Shown one piece after another: positions 51,539 to 60,753 of a DNA stretch of 64,000 nt. Position 1 is the stretch's first letter. Every line of letters starts with the position of its first letter. The DNA comes from Flavobacteriaceae bacterium LSUCC0859 (GTDB taxonomy: Bacteria; Bacteroidota; Bacteroidia; Flavobacteriales; Flavobacteriaceae), in NCBI GenBank assembly GCA_022239325.1, contig JAKOGP010000006.1:1-64000 (forward strand). Direction: 5' to 3'. Below the pieces are notes generated by a model that was given only the letters and a program-made list of their open reading frames with translations, searched no databases and was not told where the DNA came from. A program made the translations under genes and the position numbers.

Positions 51539-52427
51539 CTAAAAGAATTTTTTTGAGCTGTTCATAGGTCTCGTTGTCTTTAAAGTGGATGCTAATTTTT
51601 CCTGGGCCTTTGGCCGATGCCACTACAGATACTTTTGTATTTAACCTCCGCGTGAGGGCTTGAGTGTCTTGTTGGTAGCCTGCAGTTTCTCCAGATTTTT
51701 TTTGAGTTGGCTTGGTGCTATTCGAATGATATTTTTTAACTGCGGCCTCTGTATCTCGTACCGAAAGTCCGTTTTTAACTATCAGTTCATAGAGTTTAAT
51801 CTGATCTTTTGAGTTTTCTATATTGACCAGAGCCCTACCGTGTCCCATACTTAAAAACCCATCCCTCATGCCAGTTTGGATAATAGGGTCCAGTTTTAAG
51901 AGTCTTAAGTAATTGGTTACCGTAGATCGCTTTTTACCAACGCGTTCACTCATTTTTTCTTGTGTGAGCTCTATTTCTTCTAGCAGTCTCTGATAAGAAA
52001 GTGCTATCTCAATGGGATCTAAGTCTTGTCTTTGGATATTTTCTACAAGGGCCATTTCAAGAGACTCCTGGTCATTTGCAATTCTTACATAGGCAGGAAT
52101 GGTTGGGAGGCCCAACAGTTTAGAGGCTCTAAACCTACGTTCCCCAGAAACCAGTTGAAATTTATTAAAGTCAATTTTTCTAACTGTAATAGGTTGTATG
52201 ACACCGAGCTCTTTAATAGAACTGGCCAACTCCTCAAGTGACTCTTCTTTAAAATAGGTCCTGGGTTGGAAAGGATTCACTTCAATACTCTTCAATTCCA
52301 GTGCGATAATGGTACCTACCAGTTGGGACGCATTTTCATCTTCTACAGATTTAATATCTTTTTCTGGATCTTTTAAAAGGGCCGATAGCCCCCTGCCTAA
52401 AGCTTGTTTTTTTGTTGCCTTCGCCAT
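51531..52427 (-). CDS. parB: Chromosome partitioning protein ParB
   Basis: 298 residues. N-terminal GRGLSALLKD signature, ParB/Srx CTP-binding domain (IEVNPFQPRTYFKEESLEEL, GVIQPITVRK, LVSGERRFRASKLLG), a helix-turn-helix for parS (LTQEKMSERVGKKRSTVTNYLRL) and a C-terminal dimerisation part. It loads on parS as a CTP-dependent clamp. I noticed no parS-like palindrome near it. Its start overlaps the parA stop by 1 nt. Confidence 0.95.
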   Translation of the reverse strand: MAKATKKQALGRGLSALLKDPEKDIKSVEDENASQLVGTIIALELKSIEVNPFQPRTYFKEESLEELASSIKELGVIQPITVRKIDFNKFQLVSGERRFRASKLLGLPTIPAYVRIANDQESLEMALVENIQRQDLDPIEIALSYQRLLEEIELTQEKMSERVGKKRSTVTNYLRLLKLDPIIQTGMRDGFLSMGHGRALVNIENSKDQIKLYELIVKNGLSVRDTEAAVKKYHSNSTKPTQKKSGETAGYQQDTQALTRRLNTKVSVVASAKGPGKISIHFKDNETYEQLKKILLGD

Positions 52428-53200
52428 TATATGCTGTCCTTGTTTTTCTTTAATAATTCTTCTGCCAAATTAAGATAATTGGCAGCTCCTTTGCTGCTAG
52501 CGTCGTATTTAATAATACTCTCTCCAAAACTTGGGGCTTCACTTAATCTCACATTTCTTTGAATAATGGTCTCAAACACCATTTCGCTAAAATGTTTTCT
52601 AACCTCTTCTACTACTTGGTTAGAAAGTCTGAGCCTGGAGTCAAACATGGTTAGTAAAAGTCCTTCAATATCTAATTCTGAGTTGTGTATTTTTTGGATG
52701 CTTTTTACGGTATTTAGCAATTTGCCTAATCCCTCTAATGCAAAGTATTCACATTGAATAGGAATAAGAACAGAGTGGGCTGCCGTTAGTGCGTTTAGGG
52801 TAAGCAAACCCAAAGATGGGGCACAGTCTATAAGTATATAGTCGTATAGGTCTACCACAGGCTCCAGTGCTTTTTTGAGCATATATTCTCTGTTTTCCAC
52901 TTCTACCAATTCAATTTCAATTGCTACAAGATCTATATGTGAGGGAATGAGGTCTACATTTGGAGAACTTGTTTTAACAATAGAAGCAGTTGCTGTTGCA
53001 GTGTGTTCCAAAAGTTGGTAGGTACCTACTGTAACTGACTCTACATCTACTCCTAATCCAGAGCTAGCATTGGCCTGTGGGTCTGCATCTATCAAAAGGA
53101 CTTTTTTTTCTAGCACCCCTAAAGAGGCCGCTAGGTTTACTGTGGTAGTTGTTTTTCCAACACCGCCTTTCTGATTTGCAATTGCTATTATTTTACCCAT
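52427..53200 (-). CDS. parA: Chromosome partitioning ATPase ParA (Soj)
   Basis: 257 residues, a small chromosomal ParA without N-terminal HTH. Deviant Walker A KGGVGKTTTTVNLAASLG, Walker A-prime DADPQANASSGLG, Walker B DYILIDCAPSLGLLTLNA, then LPIQCEYFALEGL. It dimerises on DNA to move ParB-parS complexes. Upstream on the minus strand, TATTTTTA (53223-53230) is a near-match to the -7 element, and a small inverted repeat CCTAA-TTAGG (53204-53218) sits in the leader. Confidence 0.95.
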   Translation of the reverse strand: MGKIIAIANQKGGVGKTTTTVNLAASLGVLEKKVLLIDADPQANASSGLGVDVESVTVGTYQLLEHTATATASIVKTSSPNVDLIPSHIDLVAIEIELVEVENREYMLKKALEPVVDLYDYILIDCAPSLGLLTLNALTAAHSVLIPIQCEYFALEGLGKLLNTVKSIQKIHNSELDIEGLLLTMFDSRLRLSNQVVEEVRKHFSEMVFETIIQRNVRLSEAPSFGESIIKYDASSKGAANYLNLAEELLKKNKDSI

Positions 53201-53312
53201 TATCCTAAATAAGTTAGGGGTTAAAAATACAATTATTTGATGGGCAAAAAAAGACTAATTTGTTAAGAGTAATAGAATATTTTCCAGCAAATTTGGAGCA
53301 GCTTTGTGTTTT

Positions 53313-55421
53313 TTACTCTAATAAAATATCGAGTAAACTTAGCGCGGTTTCTGTCATGCGGCTTCCAGGTCCATAAAAAGCACAGGCCCCGGAGTCTATG
53401 AGCTCTTTCTTGTCTTTTTCCGGGATAATTCCTCCCATGACAATATTAATAGATGTGGCCCCTTGTTTTTTAAGACTGTTGTGAAGGTCTTTGATAATGG
53501 TTTTGTGTCCCCCTGCCAAGCTAGATATTCCAATGAGGTGAACATCATTTTCAACGGCCTGTTTTGCAACACCCTCAGCGGTTTGGAATAGTGGGCCTAG
53601 ATCTACATCAAATCCCATGTCTGCCAGAGAGGTAGCAACTATTTTTATGCCCCTGTCGTGTCCATCCTGACCAATTTTAGCGAGAAGAATTCTGGGGCGG
53701 CGGCCGTTTGCTTGCAAAAAGGCCGCCGCTTTTTTCTGCGCACTAATATATGTTTTGTCTTTGTGGATTAATTTTGAATACACACCAGAAAATATATGTT
53801 GTGAGGCTTGGTGTCTGCCATACTCTTTTTCCAAAGCCGCACTAATTTCCCCTAAGGTAGCTCTTTTTCTGGCAGCTATTACGGCCAAAGAGAGTAAGTT
53901 TTCTTCAGGTTTCCATTGGAGATTTCCCTTTATTCTGTCCATTTCAAAATCTGAAAAACTGCGGCTGGCTAATTTGGAAATTTGATCTAAGGCATGGGTT
54001 ACGGCTCTCTCATCGCGAGATGCTTTTATACGCTTTAGCTTTTCGGTTTGACTTTTAATAATTTGCTCATTGTCAATTTCCAATAGATCTAAAGGGGGCT
54101 CTAGAGGATCTTTAAAAGAGTTTACTCCAATAATTAAATCTTTGCCGCTGTCTATTCTAGCTTGTTTTTCTGTAGCTGCTTTTTCTATATTCGTTTTAAT
54201 GGTACCGTTTTCTATGAGTTTTTGCATGCCGCCCTCTCGGTCTATTTCTTTAATAATATCCCAAGCCTTTTCTATCAGTGTAGTTGTTTTCTCTTCTACT
54301 ATAAGACTTCCTGCAAAAGGGTCTACCATACGGCAGAGATCTGTTTCTTTTTGGAGGTGAATTTGGGTGTTTCTAGCTATTTCTGCAGAAAAATCCGTGG
54401 GAAGGGCAATGGCCTCATCCAGAGCATTGGTGTGGAGGCTTTGGGTGCCACCCAGTACGGCAGCCATAGCCTCTATATTGGTTCTAGTGATATTGTTAAA
54501 AGGGTCCTGAGCAGCCAGACTCCAACCGCTGGTTTGGCAATGGGTTCGGAGCATCAGAGATTTTTTGTTTTTGGGATTAAATTCCTTCATCAAGGAGGCC
54601 CATAGGGTTCTTGCAGCCCTTAGTTTGGCAATTTCTGTAAAGAAATCCATACCTATCCCCCAAAAAAACGAAAGTCTGGGTGCAAACTCATCAATATCTA
54701 GGCCTGCCTTTAATCCGAGTTTTACGTATTCCAAGCCGTTGGCTAGGGTATACCCTAGCTCCTGCGCGGCAGTAGCTCCAGCCTCCTGCATATGGTAGCC
54801 AGAAATACTAATACTATTAAATGCAGGCATGTTTTGTGAGGTGTACTGAAAGATATGGGAGATGAGGTTTAAGGAAGCCTTAGGGGGGTATATATAGGTG
54901 TTTCTAACTAGAAATTCTTTTAGAATATCATTCTGTATGGTGCCTTTGAGTGTGTGTAGTGCGGTTCCTTGTTCCTCTGCTGCTACAATATAAAAGGCCA
55001 ATATGGGTATCACGGCTCCGTTCATGGTCATGGAGACAGACATTTTATCTAATGGAATGTCTTGGAAGAGCTGTTTCATGTCTTCTACTGTGTCTATAGC
55101 TACTCCCGCTTTGCCTACATCGGCTTTAGCTAAAGGGTGATCTGAGTCGTAGCCCCTATGTGTGGGTAAATCAAAAGCCACAGATAAACCTTTCTGGCCC
55201 CCAGCTAGATTTTTTTTATAAAAAGCGTTGCTTTCTTCTGCTGTAGAAAAACCTGCATATTGTCTAATAGTCCATGGTCTTTGCAAGTACATTCTTGGGT
55301 GTAAGCCTCTGGTAAACGGTGGAAAACCCGCTGCAGTTTCTGTTAAAGTCGTTGGATTCTCTGTACGATTCTCTGGTTTGAGAAGGGAGATATGGGCTAT
55401 TTTGGCTCTATCTATTTTCAT
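53313..55421 (-). CDS. mutB: Methylmalonyl-CoA mutase, large (catalytic) subunit
   Basis: 702 residues from the ATG at 55421, which overlaps the small-subunit stop by 14 nt; the frame extends upstream inside that gene. Substrate barrel at about 20-560 (AVAFDLPTHRGYDSDHP-like block, KMSVSMTMNGAVIPILA, RTHCQTSGWSL, GGTQSLHTNALDEAIALP), then a C-terminal cobalamin-binding domain with the DxHxxG motif in KIGQDGHDRGIK and later GISSLAGGH. With MutA it interconverts methylmalonyl-CoA and succinyl-CoA using adenosylcobalamin. Confidence 0.95.
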   Translation of the reverse strand: MKIDRAKIAHISLLKPENRTENPTTLTETAAGFPPFTRGLHPRMYLQRPWTIRQYAGFSTAEESNAFYKKNLAGGQKGLSVAFDLPTHRGYDSDHPLAKADVGKAGVAIDTVEDMKQLFQDIPLDKMSVSMTMNGAVIPILAFYIVAAEEQGTALHTLKGTIQNDILKEFLVRNTYIYPPKASLNLISHIFQYTSQNMPAFNSISISGYHMQEAGATAAQELGYTLANGLEYVKLGLKAGLDIDEFAPRLSFFWGIGMDFFTEIAKLRAARTLWASLMKEFNPKNKKSLMLRTHCQTSGWSLAAQDPFNNITRTNIEAMAAVLGGTQSLHTNALDEAIALPTDFSAEIARNTQIHLQKETDLCRMVDPFAGSLIVEEKTTTLIEKAWDIIKEIDREGGMQKLIENGTIKTNIEKAATEKQARIDSGKDLIIGVNSFKDPLEPPLDLLEIDNEQIIKSQTEKLKRIKASRDERAVTHALDQISKLASRSFSDFEMDRIKGNLQWKPEENLLSLAVIAARKRATLGEISAALEKEYGRHQASQHIFSGVYSKLIHKDKTYISAQKKAAAFLQANGRRPRILLAKIGQDGHDRGIKIVATSLADMGFDVDLGPLFQTAEGVAKQAVENDVHLIGISSLAGGHKTIIKDLHNSLKKQGATSINIVMGGIIPEKDKKELIDSGACAFYGPGSRMTETALSLLDILLE

Positions 55422-56817
55422 GGGAATCTCTTTGTATTTTTTGCTCCCATTCCATGGCATATCTCTTGGGTACAAGGGGGGGCACTAAGGTTTTGTTGTG
55501 CTGTTTTTTTATAAAAGGATATTTTTCCAGACTTAAGGGCTCGTGTTTTGCCAAATAATTGGCTCCAATTAAAACGGCATCTCCCTTTTGGAATTTCTCT
55601 AGTGTTTTTTGATACTGGCTTTGCATATCCCTTTGAATCTCATGACGGAGCATGCCTGCTATTAATCCTCCTTTGGCTTCTGTTTTTTGGTATATTTCTA
55701 AGGCCTTCTCTGCGAGTTCATAGCTTAATCTCTCCACGGCATAACTACCGGATAAGGGGTCTTTTATGTTTTCAAAATGGCATTCATGCTTTAAAATAAG
55801 TGCCTGATTTATGGCTAGCCTATCTGAATAAGCGTGTGATTTTTTGTGAATTCTGTCATAGGGAGTACACAAAATCTCCTGTGCGCCGGCTATCACTCCG
55901 GAGAGAAGTTGGGTGCTGTTTCTTATGGTGTTGGTATTGTTGGTATATAAAGTTTTGTCTATTGCAGCTCCTTCTACACACAGCACATAAGGGATGGAAA
56001 TATGGAGCGATTGGCACACACTCGCCCACAATAAATCCAATGCTTTTAATTTACTAATCTCCATTAAAAAATCATTTCCTGTATGGAGTTGGAAATGGAC
56101 TTCTTTAATTTTAGATAGTGTGTTTTTTTCTGATAATTGTATGGCGTAGCTCGTAAAATGAGACATAGCATGGGCCAGTTGTAGACTCATATGCGCCCCA
56201 GCACTGTGACATATTCTACTATCTATGGTCAGTATGCCTCCTGGTAATTTTTCTATCAGTTCTTCTAATAATTTGCCATCTTCTATTTCTGACTTCCACC
56301 ATTTTCCATGGATTAAAAAATGAGATATGGGGTCTGTGCTACACTGCCATCTGGGATTGCCTACTCGGTTCAAATAGGACGAAAAATTTTCAATCTGTTG
56401 GCTGGAGGGTTTTTGTAAAATAAGATTTATATGAATATCTATTGGAATATTAGCCAGCAGTTTTTCTGGGTGCTCTATGGACTCTTGAACTAAAAAAATA
56501 ATTTTATCACAGCCCTTTTCTACACACCAAAGCGCCTTTTTGTTGGCCATGTCACTGTGGTTGGCATAGACCTCAAAGCTTATTAAAAAATCATTGATGT
56601 TACCCTGGGGAGTTGCGGCTTGCGCACTCTTATGCGTTGGACTACTAGTGAGTAGGTCTTCTGAGGTATAGAAGGGTTTTACTTTAATTCCTTCTTGCCT
56701 ATGGGTGATGACGCTGGTATTGTAGTCTGCTCCCGTTAGTTCAAATTGAATCTGTTGTTTCCATGCTTTTGGAGACACAGATTCAAAACCATGGGATGTA
56801 AACCCTTTCTTACTCAT
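55408..56817 (-). CDS. mutA: Methylmalonyl-CoA mutase, small subunit
   Basis: 469 residues from the ATG at 56817; the open frame reaches 56859, but starting there would overlap ftsB by 50 nt instead of 8 (ATGAGTAA). It resembles the non-catalytic MutA subunit: FESVSPKAWKQQIQFELTGADYN start, then a degenerate barrel and SHAYSDRLAINQALILKHE, without a cobalamin domain or DxHxxG. It stabilises the catalytic subunit. An operon with udk and ftsB is common in Flavobacteriaceae as I recall, despite no functional link. Confidence 0.9.
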   Translation of the reverse strand: MSKKGFTSHGFESVSPKAWKQQIQFELTGADYNTSVITHRQEGIKVKPFYTSEDLLTSSPTHKSAQAATPQGNINDFLISFEVYANHSDMANKKALWCVEKGCDKIIFLVQESIEHPEKLLANIPIDIHINLILQKPSSQQIENFSSYLNRVGNPRWQCSTDPISHFLIHGKWWKSEIEDGKLLEELIEKLPGGILTIDSRICHSAGAHMSLQLAHAMSHFTSYAIQLSEKNTLSKIKEVHFQLHTGNDFLMEISKLKALDLLWASVCQSLHISIPYVLCVEGAAIDKTLYTNNTNTIRNSTQLLSGVIAGAQEILCTPYDRIHKKSHAYSDRLAINQALILKHECHFENIKDPLSGSYAVERLSYELAEKALEIYQKTEAKGGLIAGMLRHEIQRDMQSQYQKTLEKFQKGDAVLIGANYLAKHEPLSLEKYPFIKKQHNKTLVPPLVPKRYAMEWEQKIQRDSHENR

Positions 56818-57151
56818 CCTTTTGTTTTTGGACCAAGCTGTCTTGGTATTGTATGACAAAAACTTCCTCGTTCTTTTTTTTCAGCAGGTATCTCTCTCTG
56901 GCAAATTTTTCTAGGGCTTCTTTAGAAGAGAGTTCCTTTAATAAAGCTCTGTCTTTTTGGATAGCCCCTTCCAGATATTTTTTTTCTGCTTCTAGAGCTT
57001 CTATTTGATCTTGCAGTTCTTCTTGTATAAGTAGAGAATTGGTGTCAAAAAAGAACATCCAAATGAGAAAAGCGGTGAGTAAAATAACATATATGTTAGT
57101 GACAAAAGCCACCCATTTTTTACTTCTAACATTTTTTATAAATGCCCTCAC
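56810..57151 (-). CDS. FtsB/DivIC-like septum formation initiator
   Basis: 113 residues: short cytoplasmic N-terminus, one membrane helix (FVTNIYVILLTAFLIWMFFF) and a periplasmic coiled coil (IQEELQDQIEALEAEKKYLE) ending in a basic ARERYLLKKK stretch, the DivIC/FtsB pattern. It would join FtsL and FtsQ in the divisome. The start is GTG at 57151, overlapping the udk TAG by 1 nt (TAGTG); there is no ATG before the membrane helix. Confidence 0.83.
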   Translation of the reverse strand: MRAFIKNVRSKKWVAFVTNIYVILLTAFLIWMFFFDTNSLLIQEELQDQIEALEAEKKYLEGAIQKDRALLKELSSKEALEKFARERYLLKKKNEEVFVIQYQDSLVQKQKDE

Positions 57152-57759
57152 TAGTTCAATTTATCGTTAATAATGGTTCTAACTATGTCTACCGCCACGG
57201 TGTTGTAATGGTTATTTGGAATAATAATATCTGCAAATTCTTTAGTAGGTTCAATGAATTGCTCGTGCATGGGTTTAAGTGTTTGTTGGTAGCGATTCAG
57301 TACTTCTTCCAGATCTCTCCCACGCTCTTTGATGTCTCTTTTTAGCCTTCTCATAAGACGCTCGTCTGAGTCTGCATGAACAAAAATTTTAATGTCAAAG
57401 AGCGCTCTTAATTCTGGGTGAGTCATAATGAGTATTCCTTCTACAATAACTACTTTTCTGGGAGCAGTTTCTACAAACTCTTTGGTTCTATTGTGGGCTA
57501 CAAAAGAGTATACAGGTTGTAAAATTGTCTTCCCTTGTTTTAAATCGTGCAGATGCTGTGCCAGTAATTCAAAATCTATAGAATTGGGGTGGTCAAAATT
57601 AACTTTTACCCGCTCTTCCATGGTTAGGTGAGAGAGGTCTTTATAATACGAATCTTGAGAAATCACAGCAACCTCATCTGCGGGTAGTTCTCCAATAATC
57701 TGGTCTACTACAGTTGTTTTTCCACAGCCTGTGCCCCCAGTAATTCCAATAATGAGCAT
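57151..57759 (-). CDS. udk: Uridine kinase
   Basis: 202 residues. P-loop GITGGTGCGKTTVVDQI, LSQDSYYKDLSHL-like segment, NFDHPNSIDFELL for substrate, VEGILIMTHPELRALFDIKIFVHAD and RLMRRLKRDIKERGRDL lid. It phosphorylates uridine and cytidine for pyrimidine salvage. It is the first gene of the operon with ftsB, mutA and mutB and has a -7 element 14 nt upstream. Confidence 0.94.
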   Translation of the reverse strand: MLIIGITGGTGCGKTTVVDQIIGELPADEVAVISQDSYYKDLSHLTMEERVKVNFDHPNSIDFELLAQHLHDLKQGKTILQPVYSFVAHNRTKEFVETAPRKVVIVEGILIMTHPELRALFDIKIFVHADSDERLMRRLKRDIKERGRDLEEVLNRYQQTLKPMHEQFIEPTKEFADIIIPNNHYNTVAVDIVRTIINDKLN

Positions 57760-57773
57760 GAATTTATTTTTCT

Positions 57774-57781
57774 CAAAAATA
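57774..57781 (-). promoter_or_regulatory. -7 element of the udk operon
   Basis: The minus strand reads TATTTTTG, an exact TANNTTTG, 14 nt before the ATG at 57759. Confidence 0.55.
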
Positions 57782-57817
57782 GCAATAACAATCTAATTTT
57801 TGGCTAAAAAAGACCCT

Positions 57818-58903
57818 CTATAGGCCTCCAGGTTTAAAAATGAATCCACCAATGGAGTCTGCAGACGCACCTGTAACACTTTTTAGGCAATTGGGTTTCT
57901 CTTGCATATGTAAGTATCCCATAAAAGCAAAAACCAAAGCTTCTTTATGATCTATAAGTTGTGAAGGTGGGACAACCACAGACACCCTATCCTGACAATA
58001 GTTGGCTATAAGGTTCATTAGAAAATCATTTTTGGCTCCACCACCACTAATGAGTATTTTATTTTTTTCTGGAGTACAGCCTTTTAAAGCCCTCTTAATT
58101 TGGTAAGCTATGTGGTGTGCCACCGTGTGTAAGCTGTCTACGGTACTTAACTTAGATTGCTCTAAAATAGGGAGGACGTTTAAATTAAAAAATTCAACAC
58201 CCAAAGATTTTGGAGGATCTAAGTGATGGTATTCTAAGGCGTTAAGCGCATGAAAAAGAGAGGCATTGAATTGTCCAGATGCAGCCAATTGTCCCCCTTT
58301 GTCATATTCAAAACCTACTTGCCTAGACAAATGGTTCAATAGGATATTGGCTATGCCTACATCATAAGCCTTTATGCCTTGCTGTGTTTTTTCTGAAATA
58401 TTACTTATGCCACCCAGGTTTAAACAGTGGGTATATTCTGGGAAAAGCAGCAAATCTCCAATGGGAACCAAAGGAGCGCCCTGGCCTCCCAAACTCACGT
58501 CTGTAGTTCTAAAATCACAGACTACTTTAATTTTACTTCGGTTGGCTATGGCAGCTCCTGCTCCTAATTGAAAGGTGTATCCAAGTTCAGGCCTATGGTG
58601 CACGGTATGCCCGTGGCTGGCAATTAGGTCACATTCTAGACCTTTTGAGTGTAAGAAATTCAGTGCTTGCTCGCCTAACCAAAGCCCATAAGATTGATGG
58701 GCGGCCAAGAGTTCGGTTGCAGGAGCTTGAATGATGTTTTTGAGCATATTTCGCATGTCGCGTGAGTAATCTACAGTGGTCGTTTCTAAAATTTTAAAGA
58801 TGTACCCACTAGCGGTGTCTTGGAACTCACACAGTGCCATATCCAGCCCATCTAGTGAGGTGCCAGACATAAGGCCTAATATTTTAAAAGACTTTGTTTT
58901 CAT
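57818..58903 (-). CDS. anmK: Anhydro-N-acetylmuramic acid kinase
   Basis: 361 residues, normal length. It splits and phosphorylates 1,6-anhydro-MurNAc released by lytic transglycosylases to MurNAc-6-P, in the cytoplasm. Visible: GLMSGTSLDGLDMALCEF phosphate loop, IASHGHTVHHRP, VCDFRTTDVSLGGQGAP with the catalytic Asp, CLNLGGISNIS, YDKGGQLAASG and ILISGGGAKNDFLM. Its start overlaps the glycosyl hydrolase stop by 4 nt (ATGA). With murQ and nagB nearby it points to peptidoglycan sugar recycling. Confidence 0.95.
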   Translation of the reverse strand: MKTKSFKILGLMSGTSLDGLDMALCEFQDTASGYIFKILETTTVDYSRDMRNMLKNIIQAPATELLAAHQSYGLWLGEQALNFLHSKGLECDLIASHGHTVHHRPELGYTFQLGAGAAIANRSKIKVVCDFRTTDVSLGGQGAPLVPIGDLLLFPEYTHCLNLGGISNISEKTQQGIKAYDVGIANILLNHLSRQVGFEYDKGGQLAASGQFNASLFHALNALEYHHLDPPKSLGVEFFNLNVLPILEQSKLSTVDSLHTVAHHIAYQIKRALKGCTPEKNKILISGGGAKNDFLMNLIANYCQDRVSVVVPPSQLIDHKEALVFAFMGYLHMQEKPNCLKSVTGASADSIGGFIFKPGGL

Positions 58904-60690
58904 TGTAATGCATTTACTGGAATAGCTTGGCTTAACAGTCCGTGACGGTCTACCCCTTTAATGAATTTGGTAGTTCCGGAGGTCTTAAAAGGGATTTTAA
59001 CAGACTGCAAGGGGCCCGCATGGAATATTTTAGAAGATGAGCCAGGCGAATAGGGAATGTATTTTGTAAATCGAGTATTCTTAGAATTAATGCGCAGTAC
59101 TCCTTGTGAGTCCATACTCGCTTTCGCCTCCCATTGTATACCCTCAGACGTAGCTGTAGCCTCAGACGTACTTATGGTTTTAGCTCCCCCTTTGGTCTCA
59201 GTTGCTCCTTTATCCTTTGATTGATGTTTACCCTCCGCCGGATGGCGAGGCCCTACTGTGGGAGCTAAAACCACCTCACTAAAAACAGTTTTTTTTAAAT
59301 GAGACACTACAGAAGAAAGTGGGGCTTGCATAAGAGATTTGGCAGAAAAGAGGAGTTGTCCCTCCAGCTCTTGTTGCTGGTTGCCATAAGCAATTTGGTT
59401 GGCTAGTTCCTCTTTTTTGTCCCAAGCGAGGTCTGCATTGTTATATATTTTATAGGCACCATATCCAATATAAATCCGACTGTTGCTTTTTTGCTTCACC
59501 CACCAATCTACCAGGGTTTTATGAGAAGCTAGTTCATAGTCCATACTCCAATACAATTGGGGAGCCAAATAATCTATCCACCCTTTGTCCATCCAAAGCA
59601 GTGGGTCTGCATATAAGTCTTCATAAGTGGTTTGCCCTGCGCGGGTGTCAGATCCTTTTGGGTCTGTGTGTTTATTTTTCCATACACCAAAGGGGCTCAC
59701 GCCAAAAGAAACCCATGGTTTTAGTTGTTTTACTGTTCTTGAAATTCCGGAGATCAGGCTGTCAATATTTTGACGCCTCCAACTATCTAAGGGCAAATGT
59801 TTGCCATAGGTGGCATAACTCTCTCGGTCATTGAAAACCTCATTTTTAAGTTGGTAGGGATAAAAATAGTCATCTAGATGAATGCCTTGTATGTCATATT
59901 TTTCTACTAATTCATGAACCACAGCAATTAATTTAGATTGCACCTCTGGCAAACCAGGATTGTAGTAGTATTTATTCCCGTAGGGAATAAGCCACTGCCT
60001 GTGTGTATAAAAGTCATGCTCTTTGCTCCGTTCTTCTGAATTTAAACTCATGGTGGCTCTATATGGATTTATCCAGGCGTGAAAATCCATTCCGTAGGCA
60101 TGGGTGGTTTCTACAAGCCAAGCTAAGGGGTCTAGGTCTGTCTTAGGTGGCAGCCCTTCTTTACCGCTTAAATACTTAGACCATGGGGCCAAGTCTGAGG
60201 GATATAAGGCGTCTCCTGCTGTTCTCACTTGGACAACTACTGCATTAAAATGAAGGTCTTTGTAAAATTGAAGCAACTCTTTGTAATCTTCCTGCATTTT
60301 TTCAAAGGAGTCGTTGGGGTGTTTGGGCCAGTCTATATTTGCAACTGTAGCCACCCAAACCCCTCTAAAAGATCTTTTGGGATCTTTAAAAACAGGGCTA
60401 AGATTTTCTGTTACTTCTTGGGTGGGCTTCCTTGGATTGGTCTGTTTTACTAATGGCTTTTTGAATGTACTCTCTTTTGCAGATGTTTCCTTAGTCTTTA
60501 TGTCTTCAGATGAAGGATTTAGATTTACGGAAGTACTCTTTAATTGAGCTGCTTCATAGTTTTTTCCATAGCTGCGTTTAGATAGACAGCTCTGAGCTAA
60601 GATTAGAAGGATTAAAAACAATAAGCTTTTGTAGCCTAGTTTGTTTTTGTTTGCTAGAAATTGAAACTTCAGTAGCATTTTAAAGTTCAT
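58900..60690 (-). CDS. GHL10 family glycosyl hydrolase (DigH/YddW-like), probable lipoprotein
   Basis: 596 residues. A hydrophobic signal ends near the Cys in ILAQSCLSKRS, so outer-membrane lipid anchoring is likely; starts at 60690 or 60678 are both possible. The GHL10 barrel covers about 110-460 (RGVWVATVANIDWPKH, NAVVVQVRTAGDALYPS, DFHAWINPYRATMS, IQGIHLDDYFYP, SFGVSPFGVWKN, DYLAPQLYWSMD). E. coli DigH of this family cleaves denuded peptidoglycan glycans. The C-terminal part has a low-complexity linker (about 478-512, rich in S, T, K, G) and a beta domain. Translationally coupled to anmK. Confidence 0.85.
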   Translation of the reverse strand: MNFKMLLKFQFLANKNKLGYKSLLFLILLILAQSCLSKRSYGKNYEAAQLKSTSVNLNPSSEDIKTKETSAKESTFKKPLVKQTNPRKPTQEVTENLSPVFKDPKRSFRGVWVATVANIDWPKHPNDSFEKMQEDYKELLQFYKDLHFNAVVVQVRTAGDALYPSDLAPWSKYLSGKEGLPPKTDLDPLAWLVETTHAYGMDFHAWINPYRATMSLNSEERSKEHDFYTHRQWLIPYGNKYYYNPGLPEVQSKLIAVVHELVEKYDIQGIHLDDYFYPYQLKNEVFNDRESYATYGKHLPLDSWRRQNIDSLISGISRTVKQLKPWVSFGVSPFGVWKNKHTDPKGSDTRAGQTTYEDLYADPLLWMDKGWIDYLAPQLYWSMDYELASHKTLVDWWVKQKSNSRIYIGYGAYKIYNNADLAWDKKEELANQIAYGNQQQELEGQLLFSAKSLMQAPLSSVVSHLKKTVFSEVVLAPTVGPRHPAEGKHQSKDKGATETKGGAKTISTSEATATSEGIQWEAKASMDSQGVLRINSKNTRFTKYIPYSPGSSSKIFHAGPLQSVKIPFKTSGTTKFIKGVDRHGLLSQAIPVNALQ

Positions 60691-60695
60691 AAATA

Positions 60696-60731
60696 AAAAG
60701 GCCTAAATTATGAAACTAAAATAGGCCTTTT
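60696..60731 (-). terminator. Terminator after nagB
   Basis: AAAAGGCCTA pairs with TAGGCCTTTT. In the leftward direction a T run follows. It overlaps the space between nagB and the glycosyl hydrolase gene, so it could attenuate rather than fully separate them. Confidence 0.75.
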
Positions 60732-60753
60732 AGGGTGGTTATGGTTGGATTAA

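Noticed and set aside
53204-53218. CCTAA-TTAGG inverted repeat before parA as a parS or operator site
   Set aside because: Five-base arms are far shorter than a parS palindrome and do not resemble TGTTTCACGTGAAACA.
59142-59270. 18-bp near-repeat CCTCAGACGTA in the glycosyl hydrolase gene as a mobile or regulatory repeat
   Set aside because: It is in frame and codes a low-complexity Ser/Thr/Ala linker, which explains it.
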